A DNA stretch of 64,000 nucleotides from Actinoplanes oblitus (GCF_030252345.1 NZ_CP126980.1:5099501-5163500), one strand, 5' to 3'. Numbered from the stretch's first letter, positions 35,154 to 43,915 are shown. The notes: generated from the letters alone by a model not told the origin. Made by a program: numbers and translations.

Positions 35154-36155
35154 TCAGATCATCGAAATGACGATCTTGCCCCTGGTGGTGCCCCTGGCGA
35201 TCTGGTCGAGGGCTTGCGGCGTGGCGGAGAAGGGGAAGACGCGGTCGACAACCGGCCGGATGGTCCCGTTCTCCACGAGGGCGGTGATCTCGCTGAGTTG
35301 TCTGCCGTCGGCCCGCATGAACAGGAACGAGTAGTCGACCCCGAGCCGTGCGGCTTTGCGCCTGGTCGGCAGGCTGAGCAGCCGGGTGGCGATCTTGAGG
35401 AGAGGGTTGCCGCCGATCTCGCGGGCGAAGCCGGGGTCGGGCGGTCCGGCGATGCCGATGACCTTGCCGCCCGGCTTGAGGATGCTCATCGATTTCGCCA
35501 CGCTGCCCGGGCCCTGACTGTCCAGGACGACGTCGTAGCCTTCCAGCAGGGTGGCGAAGTCCTGGCTGCGGTAGTCGATGACGATGTCGGCGCCCAGATC
35601 CTTGAGGAAGCCGGCGTTCGCGGCACTCGCGGTGGTGGCCACGGTGGCGCCGAGGTGTTTGGCGAGCTGGATGGCGATGGTGCCGACCCCGCCCGAGCCG
35701 GCCTGGACGAGAACCTTCTGACCGGGTCGCACGTTCGCGCGTTCGACCAGGGCCTGCCAGGCGGTCAGGGCGACCAGGGGCAGCGACGCGGCCTCGGTCA
35801 TGGTGAGGTTGGCCGGCTTGAGCGCGAGGTCGTCCTGGCTCACGCTGAGCAACTCGGCGAAGGTGCCGATCCGGTCCTTGCCGGGGCGGGCGTAGACCTC
35901 GTCGCCCGGCTGGAACGCGTGGACCCCGGCACCGACCCGGACGACGACGCCGGCCAGATCGTTGCCCAGGACCAGCGGCAGCCGGTACGGCAGGACCAGC
36001 TTCAACTCCCCCGCCGCGATCTTGGTGTCGAGCTGGTTGACGCCCGCCGCGTGAATGCGGACCAGGACCTCGCCGGCCGCGACGTCCGGCTCGGGCAGCT
36101 CGGCGAGCCGGACACCCTGATCACTGCGGTACCGGTCGATGACATAGGCCTTCAT
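35154..36155 (-). CDS. NADP-dependent zinc-free alcohol dehydrogenase/quinone oxidoreductase
   Basis: 333-aa MDR-superfamily reductase. GroES-like N-domain (DTKIAAGELKLVLPYRLPLV, GNDLAGVVVRVGAGV), then the Rossmann stretch VLVQAGSGGVGTIAIQLAKH (residues ~145-164). No zinc-binding Cys cluster, as in quinone-oxidoreductase-type members. Divergent from a TetR gene at 36286; the 130-bp gap has a likely operator, so TetR probably represses it and senses a substrate-like compound. Confidence 0.92.
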   Translation of the reverse strand: MKAYVIDRYRSDQGVRLAELPEPDVAAGEVLVRIHAAGVNQLDTKIAAGELKLVLPYRLPLVLGNDLAGVVVRVGAGVHAFQPGDEVYARPGKDRIGTFAELLSVSQDDLALKPANLTMTEAASLPLVALTAWQALVERANVRPGQKVLVQAGSGGVGTIAIQLAKHLGATVATTASAANAGFLKDLGADIVIDYRSQDFATLLEGYDVVLDSQGPGSVAKSMSILKPGGKVIGIAGPPDPGFAREIGGNPLLKIATRLLSLPTRRKAARLGVDYSFLFMRADGRQLSEITALVENGTIRPVVDRVFPFSATPQALDQIARGTTRGKIVISMI

Positions 36156-36220
36156 GGCATTCCCCTGATGGTGGAAGCGGAGACGGTGACGGGCGCCGCG
36201 TGGTCCGGCCCGGCCAATTG

Positions 36221-36237
36221 TAGTATGGTCGTAATTC
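36221..36237. promoter_or_regulatory. Probable TetR operator/promoter
   Basis: TAGTATGGTCGTAATTC in the divergent gap resembles the imperfect palindrome AGTATG-NN-CGTAAT used by this kind of TetR. The only AT-rich stretch of the gap, likely overlapping a promoter -10. Confidence 0.45.
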
Positions 36238-36285
36238 CAAAGGGCCGGAACATGACGTGCAACACCCGAAGGACGAGGAGGAACC

Positions 36286-36870
36286 GTGGCGCGCTACGGC
36301 AAGGAGCACAAGGAAGTCACCCGGCGGCGCATAGTGAACAGCGCCGGCCGCCGGCTGAAGAAGGACGGCCTGGACGGCTCCGGCGTGGCGACACTGATGG
36401 CCGATGCCGGGTTGACCAACGGCGCGTTCTACGCGCACTTCGAGTCCAAGGACGACCTGATCGCCGCGACCATCGCCGACCAGCTCCAGCAACAGCGGAT
36501 ACTCCTGCGGCAGCTCGCCGCCGAGCCGGACGGGTTCACCCGCTTCGTGCACGGATACCTGTCACCGGAACACCGCGACGATCCCGAGGGCGGATGCCCA
36601 TCCGGGGCCCTGCTCGACGAGGTGGCCCGCAGCTCGCCGGCGATCCGCCGCGCCTACAGCGCGGGCATCCTCGGCGTGGCCGACGACCTGGCGGCACTGA
36701 TGGCGCCGGACGCCCCCACGGCCGGACGGCGTGAAGCGCTGGGATACATCGCGATCCTCGTCGGATCGCTGCAACTGGCCCGCGCGATCGACGACCCGCA
36801 GGAATCCGCGACGGTGCTCGCCGAGGCGATCCGGTCCATCTCCGCGCTCCTCACCACCACGAAGAGCTGA
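36286..36870 (+). CDS. TetR-family regulator
   Basis: 194 aa. N-terminal HTH at ~10-60 (HKEVTRRRIVNSAGRRL, VATLMADAGLTNGAFYAHFE) and a C-terminal ligand domain with GCPSGALLDEVARSS, typical of the AcrR/YxaF group whose partners are oxidoreductases. The GTG start follows GAGGAGG. Divergent from the reductase at 35154-36155. Confidence 0.92.
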   Translation: MARYGKEHKEVTRRRIVNSAGRRLKKDGLDGSGVATLMADAGLTNGAFYAHFESKDDLIAATIADQLQQQRILLRQLAAEPDGFTRFVHGYLSPEHRDDPEGGCPSGALLDEVARSSPAIRRAYSAGILGVADDLAALMAPDAPTAGRREALGYIAILVGSLQLARAIDDPQESATVLAEAIRSISALLTTTKS

Positions 36871-36899
36871 ATCCGCACGTCAGGCGCGCAAACCGCACC

Positions 36900-37400
36900 T
36901 CACCCGGCCGACCCCTCCGCCAGCCGCTTGAACGTGAGCAACTGCCGGCGCGCCATCACCAGATCACCGAGACACACCGCCCACGCCACCAACCGGTTAC
37001 CACCCATCACCACCTTCAGCAGCAACCGCGTCGACCCGTCCGGCTGCGGCACCAACACATACGACATCACCGCACCCATGATCCGCGCGGTCAGCTCCCG
37101 CCCCGGCACGACCGCCAGCACCCGGCCCTGCGGCCGCCCACCGGTACTCGTGACCGGCTCACCCACCCGCGGCTCCGCCACCTCCACCAGACGCCGCGGC
37201 GAACGCCGCCCCAGATTGTCGATCCAGTCGTAGGAATACGGCCCCAACCGGATCTGCCGCACCCACGCCCACACCCGCTCCGGCGGCGCCGCCACCCGCA
37301 CCCCGCGCCACGCCCGCAACACCGGATCGACGACGAAGTCATCACACGGATAACGACGCACCGTCTCGCCGCCGGACACCCCCCACCGATCACCGAGCAT
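36900..37400 (-). CDS. SRPBCC-fold protein
   Basis: 166-aa START/Bet v1-like protein: VRVAAPPERVWAWVRQIRLG near residues 33-52 is the first beta-alpha element, with GPYSYDWIDNLGRRSP and the closing helix FKRLAEGSAG. Ligand unknown; often lipid or polyketide-like. The ATG at 37400 is chosen because the open frame upstream runs antisense to the next gene. Divergent from the NmrA-like gene by 40 bp. Confidence 0.8.
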   Translation of the reverse strand: MLGDRWGVSGGETVRRYPCDDFVVDPVLRAWRGVRVAAPPERVWAWVRQIRLGPYSYDWIDNLGRRSPRRLVEVAEPRVGEPVTSTGGRPQGRVLAVVPGRELTARIMGAVMSYVLVPQPDGSTRLLLKVVMGGNRLVAWAVCLGDLVMARRQLLTFKRLAEGSAG

Positions 37401-37440
37401 GTCCCCATTCTTGTCACACCCCCGGAGTAGGCAAGAGGGC

Positions 37441-38319
37441 ATGACTATCGCCGTCACCACACCCACCGGCAACGTCGGCTCCCGCACCGTGCGCCTGCTC
37501 GCCCAGGCCGGAGCACGCCCCCGCGTCCTGCTGCGCGACCCCACCCGCCTCGACCCCGGCCTGCACGACCTTGTCGACATCGCCCACGGCGACCTGCGCG
37601 ACCCCGCCTTCGTGCACACCGCCACCGAGGGCGTCGACACCCTGCTCTGGATCACCCCGGAGGACTTCTCCGCCGCCGACCCACTCGCCGACATGGCCAC
37701 CCTCGTCGACGCCGGCACCGCCGCCGTCCGCGCCCACCGGATCCCCCGCATCGTCCTGATCAGCAGCGTCGGCGCCGAGCTCGGCACCGGCGCCGGCCTG
37801 ATCGACGGCCTCGCCCACAGCGAGCACGCCTTCACCGCCACCGGCGCGCACGTGCACACCCTGCGCTGCGGCTACTACTACACCAACCTGCTCGCCATGA
37901 CCGGCGAGCTGCGCACCGGCCGCCTCACCACCACCGCCGACCCCGACCGGCCGATGCCCTGGGTCGACCCCCGCGACATCGGCGACATCGCCGCCGCCCG
38001 CCTGCTCAGCCCGCACCGGACCGGCACCGCCGTCCAAGCCGTCCACGGCCCCGCCGACCTCACCTGGACCCAGGCCGCCGACATCCTCTCCGCCGCCCTC
38101 GACACCACCATCACCGTGCACCAGGTGACCGACGAGACGATGGCCGCCCGCCTCACCCAGACCGGCATGTCCACCAAAGCCGTCGCCGCCATCCTGGCCA
38201 TGACCAGCGGCCTGCGCGACGGCTTCACCCCCGAGCAGCCCCGCACCCCGCTGACCACCACCCCGACCACCCTGCACGCCTGGGCCGTCACCACCCTCGC
38301 CCCCGCCCTCACCGCCTGA
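37441..38319 (+). CDS. NmrA-like NAD(P)-binding protein
   Basis: 292-aa atypical SDR. N-terminal MTIAVTTPTGNVGSRTVRLL carries the GxxGxxG cofactor loop; GVDTLLWITPEDF and RIVLISSVGAELGTG follow; no catalytic YxxxK pair is obvious (HSEHAFTATG stands there), as in NmrA/azoreductase-like regulators or isoflavone-reductase-like enzymes. Cytoplasmic, function unknown. A weak copy of the 3'-end motif (38351-38365) follows. Confidence 0.85.
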   Translation: MTIAVTTPTGNVGSRTVRLLAQAGARPRVLLRDPTRLDPGLHDLVDIAHGDLRDPAFVHTATEGVDTLLWITPEDFSAADPLADMATLVDAGTAAVRAHRIPRIVLISSVGAELGTGAGLIDGLAHSEHAFTATGAHVHTLRCGYYYTNLLAMTGELRTGRLTTTADPDRPMPWVDPRDIGDIAAARLLSPHRTGTAVQAVHGPADLTWTQAADILSAALDTTITVHQVTDETMAARLTQTGMSTKAVAAILAMTSGLRDGFTPEQPRTPLTTTPTTLHAWAVTTLAPALTA

Positions 38320-38350
38320 CCCGGGTCACCGGCATCGGCACGCTGAGGGC

Positions 38351-38365
38351 TGTCACGGTACGCCC
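38351..38365 (+). repeat. Degenerate 3'-end motif
   Basis: TGTCACGGTACGCCC, 31 nt after the stop of the NmrA-like gene and in sense; shares CGGTACGCCC with the other copies but not the ATTT part. Weak. Confidence 0.25.
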
Positions 38366-38502
38366 GTCGCGCGGCTTCCCCGCCTGCTCCACGCAGGCCA
38401 CGGCACCGTCCTGTTCAGAGGCCATGCTCGACTCGAAACCACCCGGGCGTACCGGCAGCCACCGTGCCGCCATCCGGCCGGCCTCGCTCCCGGCGACAGC
38501 TG

Positions 38503-38808
38503 CTACGAGCCGGTGAGCGTGTCCAAGAGCCCGACCAACTCCAGGATCCGGCGGATCGACGGCCGCGGCTTCACCAGCCGCAAGACGATACCCGCGTCCT
38601 GCGCCTCGCCGTAGGCACGATCGAGAACCCCGATGCCCGACGAGTCACAGAAGCCGACCCCGCCGAAATCCACCACGATGCTCGTCACGCCCGGCTGGAC
38701 GACCGCCTCGTGCAACGCCTTGTACAGCACGTCGGCGGTCGCCATGTCCAGCTCCCCGGCGACGAGGACGGACACGACACCCGCATCGGCGCGGACGCTC
38801 ACCTTCAT
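38503..38808 (-). CDS. STAS-domain anti-sigma factor antagonist
   Basis: 101 aa, a single STAS domain: VSVLVAGELDMATADVLYKAL, then VVDFGGVGFCDSSGIGVL with the phosphorylatable Ser in DSSG (about residue 56). SpoIIAA/RsbV-like proteins free sigma factors by binding anti-sigma kinases. The ATG overlaps the stop of the PAS-GAF gene (ATGA), so signal sensing and partner switching are encoded together. No anti-sigma kinase or PP2C gene is in the window. Confidence 0.92.
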   Translation of the reverse strand: MKVSVRADAGVVSVLVAGELDMATADVLYKALHEAVVQPGVTSIVVDFGGVGFCDSSGIGVLDRAYGEAQDAGIVLRLVKPRPSIRRILELVGLLDTLTGS

Positions 38809-40091
38809 CGGCGACCGGCTCGATTGAGGTACGCGGCCAGGCCGCCAAGCTCCTCGTTCGCGATGAACACCGACCGGACGTTGACGATCGCCTCCTCGAC
38901 GTGGGCGGTGCAACCCCACGCCGAATCACCCCACGAATCCGCCACCTTGATCTCCGCCGGTTCCGTGCACCCCGCCACCCCACCCAGCTGACAGTGCTCC
39001 GGATGCGGCAGATTGGCCTGCAGGGCCGCCGCGGCACGCATCTGAGCCGCCAGCTCCGCGGCGTCCTCGGCCCGCTGCTCGGCCTCGGCACGAAGCTTCC
39101 GCTCCGCCCGCACCGTCCTGGCCAGCTCCTCCAACGCCGACGCCGCACGAGCCTCGGCGGCCAGCTTCCCCTGCTCGATATGGTGCCGCTCGATCGCCAA
39201 GGCCGCGGTATCGGTGAACAGCCGGGCCAACGCGAGATCGATCTCCTGCGGAGCCCGCGGCGTGCGGTGATACATGGCGAAGGTGCCCAGCAGACTGCCA
39301 TCACGCGCCAGGATCGGCATCGACCAGCACGCCGCCAACCCGGCCGCCTCGGCCAGATCCCGGAAATCCGCCCAAAACGGATCGGTGGCGATGTCACTGA
39401 CGATCACCGGCTCCCGGCGGTGCGCCGCCGTACCACACGAACCAACCCCGTCACCGATGGCAATACCATCGATGGCCCGATTGTAGAAATCCGGGAGACT
39501 GGGCGCCGCCCCGTGATGCAGATGCCGGCCACCCGAATCGGCGAGCAGCACCGAGACCAGCACCCCGTGCGGCGAAAGACTCTCGATGGACCGCGCCATG
39601 CCGTCCAGGACATCACCCAACGGCGCCTGCCGGGCAATCTGCTCCAACAACGCCCGATGCTTGCTCATCAATCGCTGCGCATGCTTGACCTGAGTCGTCT
39701 CGACACCGATCACCCGGATGCCGATCACCTCGCCGGAACTGCCCCGCCGCGGCTCGTAGGTGAAGTCGAAATAGCTCTCCCGCACCTGTGCGCCGGTGCC
39801 CAGCAGCACCCGGGCATTACGACTGGCATAGGGCTCACCGGTGCGATAGACCCGGTCCAGCAGATCCAGGAAGCCCTGACCGGCCAGCTCGGGCAACAGC
39901 TCGGCGACCGGGACCCCGGTGCGGGCCCGCTCCTCACCGATGGTCGAGAAGAACGCCGGATTCGCCACCTCCAGCACATGCGAAGGCCCGGAGAGCAGAG
40001 CGAACACGGCGATGGACTGCCCGAACAGCGCCTGCAGATCCTCATCGGCCGGTTCCTCGCCGACCGACCGCTGCTCTGGTACCGCCCTCAT
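38805..40091 (-). CDS. PAS-GAF sensor protein with Cys-containing C-terminal domain
   Basis: 428 aa. PAS at ~15-140 (AVFALLSGPSHVLEVANPAF, VIGIRVIGVETTQ), GAF at ~155-305 (GVLVSVLLADSGG, PFWADFRDLAEAAGLAACWS), a Glu/Ala-rich coiled coil (~310-365), then ~60 residues with two Cys (VAGCTEPAEIKVADSW, WGCTAHVEEAIVN). The usual PP2C phosphatase output of such sensors is absent. The Cys domain looks like a small stand-alone actinobacterial protein fused here; it might bind metal or a partner. Coupled to the STAS gene. Confidence 0.82.
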   Translation of the reverse strand: MRAVPEQRSVGEEPADEDLQALFGQSIAVFALLSGPSHVLEVANPAFFSTIGEERARTGVPVAELLPELAGQGFLDLLDRVYRTGEPYASRNARVLLGTGAQVRESYFDFTYEPRRGSSGEVIGIRVIGVETTQVKHAQRLMSKHRALLEQIARQAPLGDVLDGMARSIESLSPHGVLVSVLLADSGGRHLHHGAAPSLPDFYNRAIDGIAIGDGVGSCGTAAHRREPVIVSDIATDPFWADFRDLAEAAGLAACWSMPILARDGSLLGTFAMYHRTPRAPQEIDLALARLFTDTAALAIERHHIEQGKLAAEARAASALEELARTVRAERKLRAEAEQRAEDAAELAAQMRAAAALQANLPHPEHCQLGGVAGCTEPAEIKVADSWGDSAWGCTAHVEEAIVNVRSVFIANEELGGLAAYLNRAGRR

Positions 40092-40414
40092 GATGTGTGG
40101 TGCCTTTCGTCTGCGGTGCACGGGCAAGGGCAGTCTCGGTGATCGGGGGCAGACCGCCGAGGCAGCGCCCAAGCCCCGACCCGCCACCGGTAGGCCGGGA
40201 CACCTCGGACCCGCATACCCGAGAGAGATCCGGCCATGCGCGAAGTGTAACGAAGAGCCCCCCGCCCCTCCCGCTCCGCCATTCCCGGCCAGGCAGTACC
40301 CTACTGCCCCCGCCCCGGAACCTCCGCGCAGCTCAGACCCCGGCAGCAGGCACCGGTCAGAGACAGAGACCCAGCAACCGCCCACCGGGGACGATCAGAT
40401 GGCGCACCACGCCA
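40092..40414. other. Gene-free gap with palindrome and SigB-like promoter
   Basis: No gene. A perfect inverted repeat GGCAGTA-CCC-TACTGCC lies at 40292-40308. On the minus strand it contains GGGTAC (40301-40296), with GGTTCC (40322-40317) 15 nt ahead, resembling the GNNT-N14-16-GGGTAC promoters read by SigB-type factors; it would drive the PAS-GAF/STAS operon about 200 nt away. Confidence 0.3.
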
Positions 40415-40960
40415 TCACCCCGCCACCACGACCGGCTTACGCATCCGGACCAGCGGCACCGTGACACCACCGACCTCCTCGGACACCCGCTCGACCGCGA
40501 CGAACCCGGCGGACCGATACAACGGCTCCCCGGACAGCGTCGCCATCAACTCCAGCGTGGTGAACCCCTCCGCCGCGGCCGCCGCCTCACCCAGCGACAG
40601 GATCAGCCGCCCGACACCCCGCCGCGCGAAATCCGGATGCGTGTACATCGCCCGCACCTTCGCCGGATCCCGCCCCGGGACCAGCAGCGCCGCATCCCGC
40701 CCCGCCGAATGATCCCCGCCGTACAGCGTCGCCCGCCGGCTCCACCCACCGCACCCGGCGACCCGGCCGTCCTCCTCCACCACGAAGTACGTACCGTCGT
40801 CGACCAGCGCCGTATCCAGACCCATGACCGCCCGGCTCGCCTCGATCTGCCCGTCGTCCAGAAACTCCTTCTGCAGCTGCTCGATCGCCGCCTCGATCAC
40901 TGGAACCAGCACCGGCAGATCCACCCGCGACGCGACCCGATGCGTGAACGCCACAACCAC
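40415..40960 (-). CDS. GNAT acetyltransferase
   Basis: 181 aa. VRAMYTHPDFARRGVGRLILSLGEAAAAAEG is the acetyl-CoA segment (seen as TRPDFARRGVGRL-like motif around residue 115-130), ending LELMATLSGEPLYRSAGF. The N-terminus VIEAAIEQLQKEFLDDGQIE is typical of a GNAT subgroup of unknown substrate. GTG at 40960 or 40954 is likely; further upstream starts lack support. Upstream lies a two-hairpin repeat. Confidence 0.85.
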   Translation of the reverse strand: MVVAFTHRVASRVDLPVLVPVIEAAIEQLQKEFLDDGQIEASRAVMGLDTALVDDGTYFVVEEDGRVAGCGGWSRRATLYGGDHSAGRDAALLVPGRDPAKVRAMYTHPDFARRGVGRLILSLGEAAAAAEGFTTLELMATLSGEPLYRSAGFVAVERVSEEVGGVTVPLVRMRKPVVVAG

Positions 40961-41101
40961 CCCGATCTGTTCGCCCGGCCACCCCGGGCTCCGGCTTCGT
41001 GCACGTGTCCCGTACACCTACCCGACCGGCTAGGTCACGGGCACCCGCATTCCCGGCCAAAGTTCCGGATCCGCGGGGCGTACAGAAACAAGAAGTTGGC
41101 T

Positions 41102-41172
41102 CGTCGGCGAAGCCGGCCTTTTGTTTTTGTGGTGCGGCTTGCCGCACTGCCTCTAAGCCGTCCTAGGATACT
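41102..41172 (-). repeat. Two-hairpin 3'-end element, copy A
   Basis: On the minus strand it begins 11 nt after the sugE stop. From that side: ATCCTAGGA, GGCTTAGAG, the hairpin GTGCGG-CAAG-CCGCAC, an A-rich spacer, then the hairpin CGGCTTCGCCG. Copy B at 43916-43983 is nearly identical and lies in the same orientation 2.8 kb away. Confidence 0.7.
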
Positions 41173-41183
41173 GATACACGGGC

Positions 41184-41498
41184 TCAGTGGGCGTATTTCA
41201 AGCCCACGACACCGCCCACCACCAAGAGCAGGCAAAAGATCTTCAGGACCGAGACGCTCTCGCCGAGCGCCACCATCCCGGTCACCGCCGTCCCGGCCGC
41301 ACCGATGCCCACCCACACCGCATAACCGGTCCCGACCGGAATGCTGCGCAACGCATAGCCCAGCCCCAGCATGCTCGCCACCACGGCCACCCCGAAGATC
41401 GCCGTCGGCAGCGGACGGGAGAAACCGGCACTACGGTCCAGGGCGATCGCCCACACGGCCTCCAGCAGACCGGAAACGACCAGGACAAACCACGCCAT
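41184..41498 (-). CDS. sugE: Guanidinium exporter, SMR family (SugE/Gdx)
   Basis: 104-aa four-helix small multidrug resistance protein of the SugE/Gdx branch: MAWFVLVVSGLLEAVWAIAL with the essential Glu14 (LLEAVWA), IPVGTGYAVWVGIGAAGTAV, and the end VVGLKYAH. Proven Gdx proteins export guanidinium in exchange for protons; the branch motif WA(V/I)GLK reads WAIALDR here. A guanidine-III riboswitch lies directly upstream (41521-41560), which independently supports this role. The ATG at 41498 follows GTGGGGTGGG. Downstream is repeat element A. Confidence 0.95.
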   Translation of the reverse strand: MAWFVLVVSGLLEAVWAIALDRSAGFSRPLPTAIFGVAVVASMLGLGYALRSIPVGTGYAVWVGIGAAGTAVTGMVALGESVSVLKIFCLLLVVGGVVGLKYAH

Positions 41499-41520
41499 GA
41501 CAGACCCACCCCACGGAACG

Positions 41521-41560
41521 GTCGTCTTGTCAGAGCCGGGTACGACACGCACTCGTCCGG
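41521..41560 (-). promoter_or_regulatory. Guanidine-III riboswitch (ykkC-III)
   Basis: The minus strand reads CCGGACGAGTGCGTGTCGTA directly followed by CCCGGCTCTGACAAGACGAC. The blocks CCGGACGAG, GTACCCGG and GACAAGACG match the guanidine-III aptamer known from Thermobifida. The helix pair differs in a compensating way: GTCGT with ACGAC here, against GCCGU with ACGGC there. The aptamer ends close to the GTGGGGTGGG ribosome site of sugE, fitting control of translation: guanidine binding should open the site. Comparison is from memory of the published aptamer. Confidence 0.85.
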
Positions 41561-41608
41561 GACAGCCGTGAACACGGTGCCGTGACAAACGGTAGCACCG
41601 CTGCCACG

Positions 41609-42322
41609 ATGGCCACCGTGACCGAATTCATCAATCAGGACCTGAGCCGCGCCCGCTTCCGCAACGTCGACCTCACCCGCGCCCAGATCCGCGGCGTCGT
41701 CCTCGACAACGCCGAGATCGACGGCTACATCACCGGTCTCACCGTCAACGGCGTCGAGATCGAACCCCTGGTCGAAGCGGAACTCAACCGGCGCTACCCG
41801 GACCGCGCCAAGATGAAGCCCACCGACCTCGCCGGATACCGCGAAGCCTGGACCATCCTGGAGAAACTCTGGGCCGGCACCGTCGACCGCGCCCGCCGGC
41901 TCCCGCCCGAGCAGCTGCACGAACGCGTCGACGACGAGTACTCGTTCATCGAAACCCTGCGCCACCTGCTCTTCGCCACCGACGCCTGGGTCCTGCGCGC
42001 CATCCTCGGCAACCCCTCCCCCTGGTCCCCGCTCGACCTGCCGCACGACGAGATGCCGCCGATGCCCGGCGTCCTCCCCTGCGACCGCACGGCCCGCCCC
42101 AGCCTCGACGAGGTGCTCGCCCTGCGCGCCGACCGGATGGCCACCGTGCGCCGCGTCCTCGACGACATCGACCTGGACGCCACCACCACCCCGGTCACCG
42201 CCCCCGGATACCCCGGGCCGAACGCCTACCCGGTCCGCCGCTGCCTCGGCGCCGTCCTCAACGAGGAATGGGAGCACCGCCTGTTCGCGGAGCGCGACCT
42301 CGACACCCTGACCGGCCGGTAG
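41609..42322 (+). CDS. DinB-family protein with pentapeptide-like N-terminus
   Basis: 237 aa. Residues ~5-35 read as pentapeptide-type units (DLSRARFRNVDLTRAQIRGV). The remainder is the DinB/mycothiol-transferase four-helix bundle with metal His in ETLRHLLFATDAWVLRAIL and EEWEHRLFAERDLDTL. Actinobacterial members often use mycothiol to handle electrophiles. Starts at ATG 41609, GTG 41618 or GTG 41582 are all possible; the conserved start is near TEFINQDLS. Divergent from sugE. Confidence 0.85.
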   Translation: MATVTEFINQDLSRARFRNVDLTRAQIRGVVLDNAEIDGYITGLTVNGVEIEPLVEAELNRRYPDRAKMKPTDLAGYREAWTILEKLWAGTVDRARRLPPEQLHERVDDEYSFIETLRHLLFATDAWVLRAILGNPSPWSPLDLPHDEMPPMPGVLPCDRTARPSLDEVLALRADRMATVRRVLDDIDLDATTTPVTAPGYPGPNAYPVRRCLGAVLNEEWEHRLFAERDLDTLTGR

Positions 42323-42358
42323 CTGCCCGGCACACGGGCATGCCATCATGGCCCGCCT

Positions 42359-43123
42359 ATGGAAACGTCGACTACCTGGCGACCGCCGCTGCTGTGGCGA
42401 TTCCTGCTCGCCCTGTCCCGCGTGGTGATCTACCCGTTCTGCCGGCTGCGGGTCACCGGCGACATCCCGGCCGCCCTGCGCACCGGACCGATCATCCTGG
42501 CCGCCAACCACATCAGCCCGAGCGACCCGATCATCATGGTCGCGGCCTGCCACAAAGCCGGCCTCGCCCCGCGCATCATGATGACCGGCGGGCTCTTCGA
42601 CGCCCCGATCGTCGGCGCCGCCATGCGCGCCTGCGAACACATCCGCGTCGACCGCGGCACCGCCCAGGTCGCCGACGCCCTCCCCACGGCCGCCCAGGCC
42701 CTCAAGGACGGCGCCACCGTCCTGGTCTACCCCGAAGGCCGCATCGGCCTCGATCCGTGGATGTGGCCCGAGCGCGGCAAGACCGGCGTCGCCCGGATGG
42801 CGGCCGCGGCCGGGGCGCCGGTCGTTCCGGTCGCCATGTGGGGCGCCCACGCCGTCCTGCCCTACGAGGCACCCAGAAACATCGGCCGGGCCCTGCTGCG
42901 CGCCCTGCTGCACCGGCCGCGCGTCGCCGTCAACTTCGGCGCACCGGTCGACCTCACCTCGGTCACCGGCAGCCCCGGCGCCCAGGCCATGCAGGCCACC
43001 CGCCTCATCATGAACGGCATCGACGCGGCCCTCACACCGCTGCGCGCCGACGAGATGCAAACCCCCAAGCACGTCGACACGTCCCGGCCGCACGACACGT
43101 CACGAGTCCGCCCCCGGCCCTGA
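42359..43123 (+). CDS. plsC: 1-acyl-sn-glycerol-3-phosphate acyltransferase family
   Basis: 254-aa PlsC-type acyltransferase adding an acyl chain to lysophosphatidate or a related lipid at the membrane. The NHX4D motif is ANHISPSDP (His ~58, Asp ~63); the phosphate-binding motif is VYPEGRIGLDP (~128-138). An N-terminal amphipathic/hydrophobic stretch (FLLALSRVVIYPF) anchors it. Other acyltransferase roles (glycolipids, natural products) are possible. 36 bp after the DinB gene. Confidence 0.9.
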   Translation: METSTTWRPPLLWRFLLALSRVVIYPFCRLRVTGDIPAALRTGPIILAANHISPSDPIIMVAACHKAGLAPRIMMTGGLFDAPIVGAAMRACEHIRVDRGTAQVADALPTAAQALKDGATVLVYPEGRIGLDPWMWPERGKTGVARMAAAAGAPVVPVAMWGAHAVLPYEAPRNIGRALLRALLHRPRVAVNFGAPVDLTSVTGSPGAQAMQATRLIMNGIDAALTPLRADEMQTPKHVDTSRPHDTSRVRPRP

Positions 43124-43373
43124 CAACGCTCCAGCGAAGGAGGCCAGGACGGGATTGTCGGGCCGGGGCTGCCCCGACTGCGGTCGCAGGTCCGGGCACA
43201 CCTCACGGCCGGTGATCATGGGCTCTACGGCAGGCGCGGTCACCGACGACACCGGGCCGCGTCCGGCGTCTGGGCGATGCTCATGCGCGAGGTCCGACGC
43301 GCCGCTCGCCGCGTCTTCCCCCAGAACCCGCCCGCCCCGGTTTTCGTCACCTCCCGGTGGCAGGATCACCGGC

Positions 43374-43742
43374 ATGGTCAAAGGACGAATCCTCGCCGAA
43401 AGCCTGCGCCCCGGCGCCGCGCTGACCGTGCCGGGGCTAGAGCTGACCCGCGTCTCCCGGGTCACCATCACCGATCCGGCACCCGGCCAGCCCTCGATCT
43501 GGACCCTGCTCGACATCACCGCCCCCGACGAACGCGCCGAGGAGCTCGCCGCCGCCCTCAGCGCCGTCCTCGCCGCCGACGGCGGGTGGTATGCCGATTT
43601 CCGAGCCGGCGCCGACCACGTCGTCGTCTTCGCCGGCCGGATCTTCCGGTACTCGGTGACCGACCCCGCCGCCCGGGAGGAGGCGGTGGCTTACGGCCGC
43701 TCGGTCGGCGTCCCCGAGGCCCAGCTCGACTGGGGTCCCTGA
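43374..43742 (+). CDS. Hypothetical protein, 122 aa
   Basis: Small soluble protein, not assigned to a named family: VSRVTITDPAPGQPSIWTLL, an acidic helix (ERAEELAAALSAVLAADGG), a beta pair (WYADFRAGADHVVVFAGRIF), and EAVAYGRSVGVPEAQLDW. Codon use is good. Preceded by 250 bp with no recognisable gene; followed closely by a 3'-end motif copy. Confidence 0.75.
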   Translation: MVKGRILAESLRPGAALTVPGLELTRVSRVTITDPAPGQPSIWTLLDITAPDERAEELAAALSAVLAADGGWYADFRAGADHVVVFAGRIFRYSVTDPAAREEAVAYGRSVGVPEAQLDWGP

Positions 43743-43757
43743 CCGCCCGTGCACCAT

Positions 43758-43772
43758 TTCTTTCGGTACGCC
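43758..43772 (+). repeat. 3'-end motif copy 4
   Basis: TTCTTTCGGTACGCC, 15 nt after the stop of the 122-aa gene, in sense. Confidence 0.5.
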
Positions 43773-43915
43773 GCGCAGCCCCCGAGCCCGGGCAACGCGC
43801 CCACCCGCGCCGTCCGCCGGTACTCGCAGCGGCCTCGATAGCGGCGGCCGACATGCGGCGCTCCCGCCGCGACCCGGAACCGAAACACCTCGCATCGAGA
43901 AATCAAATGTGTACG

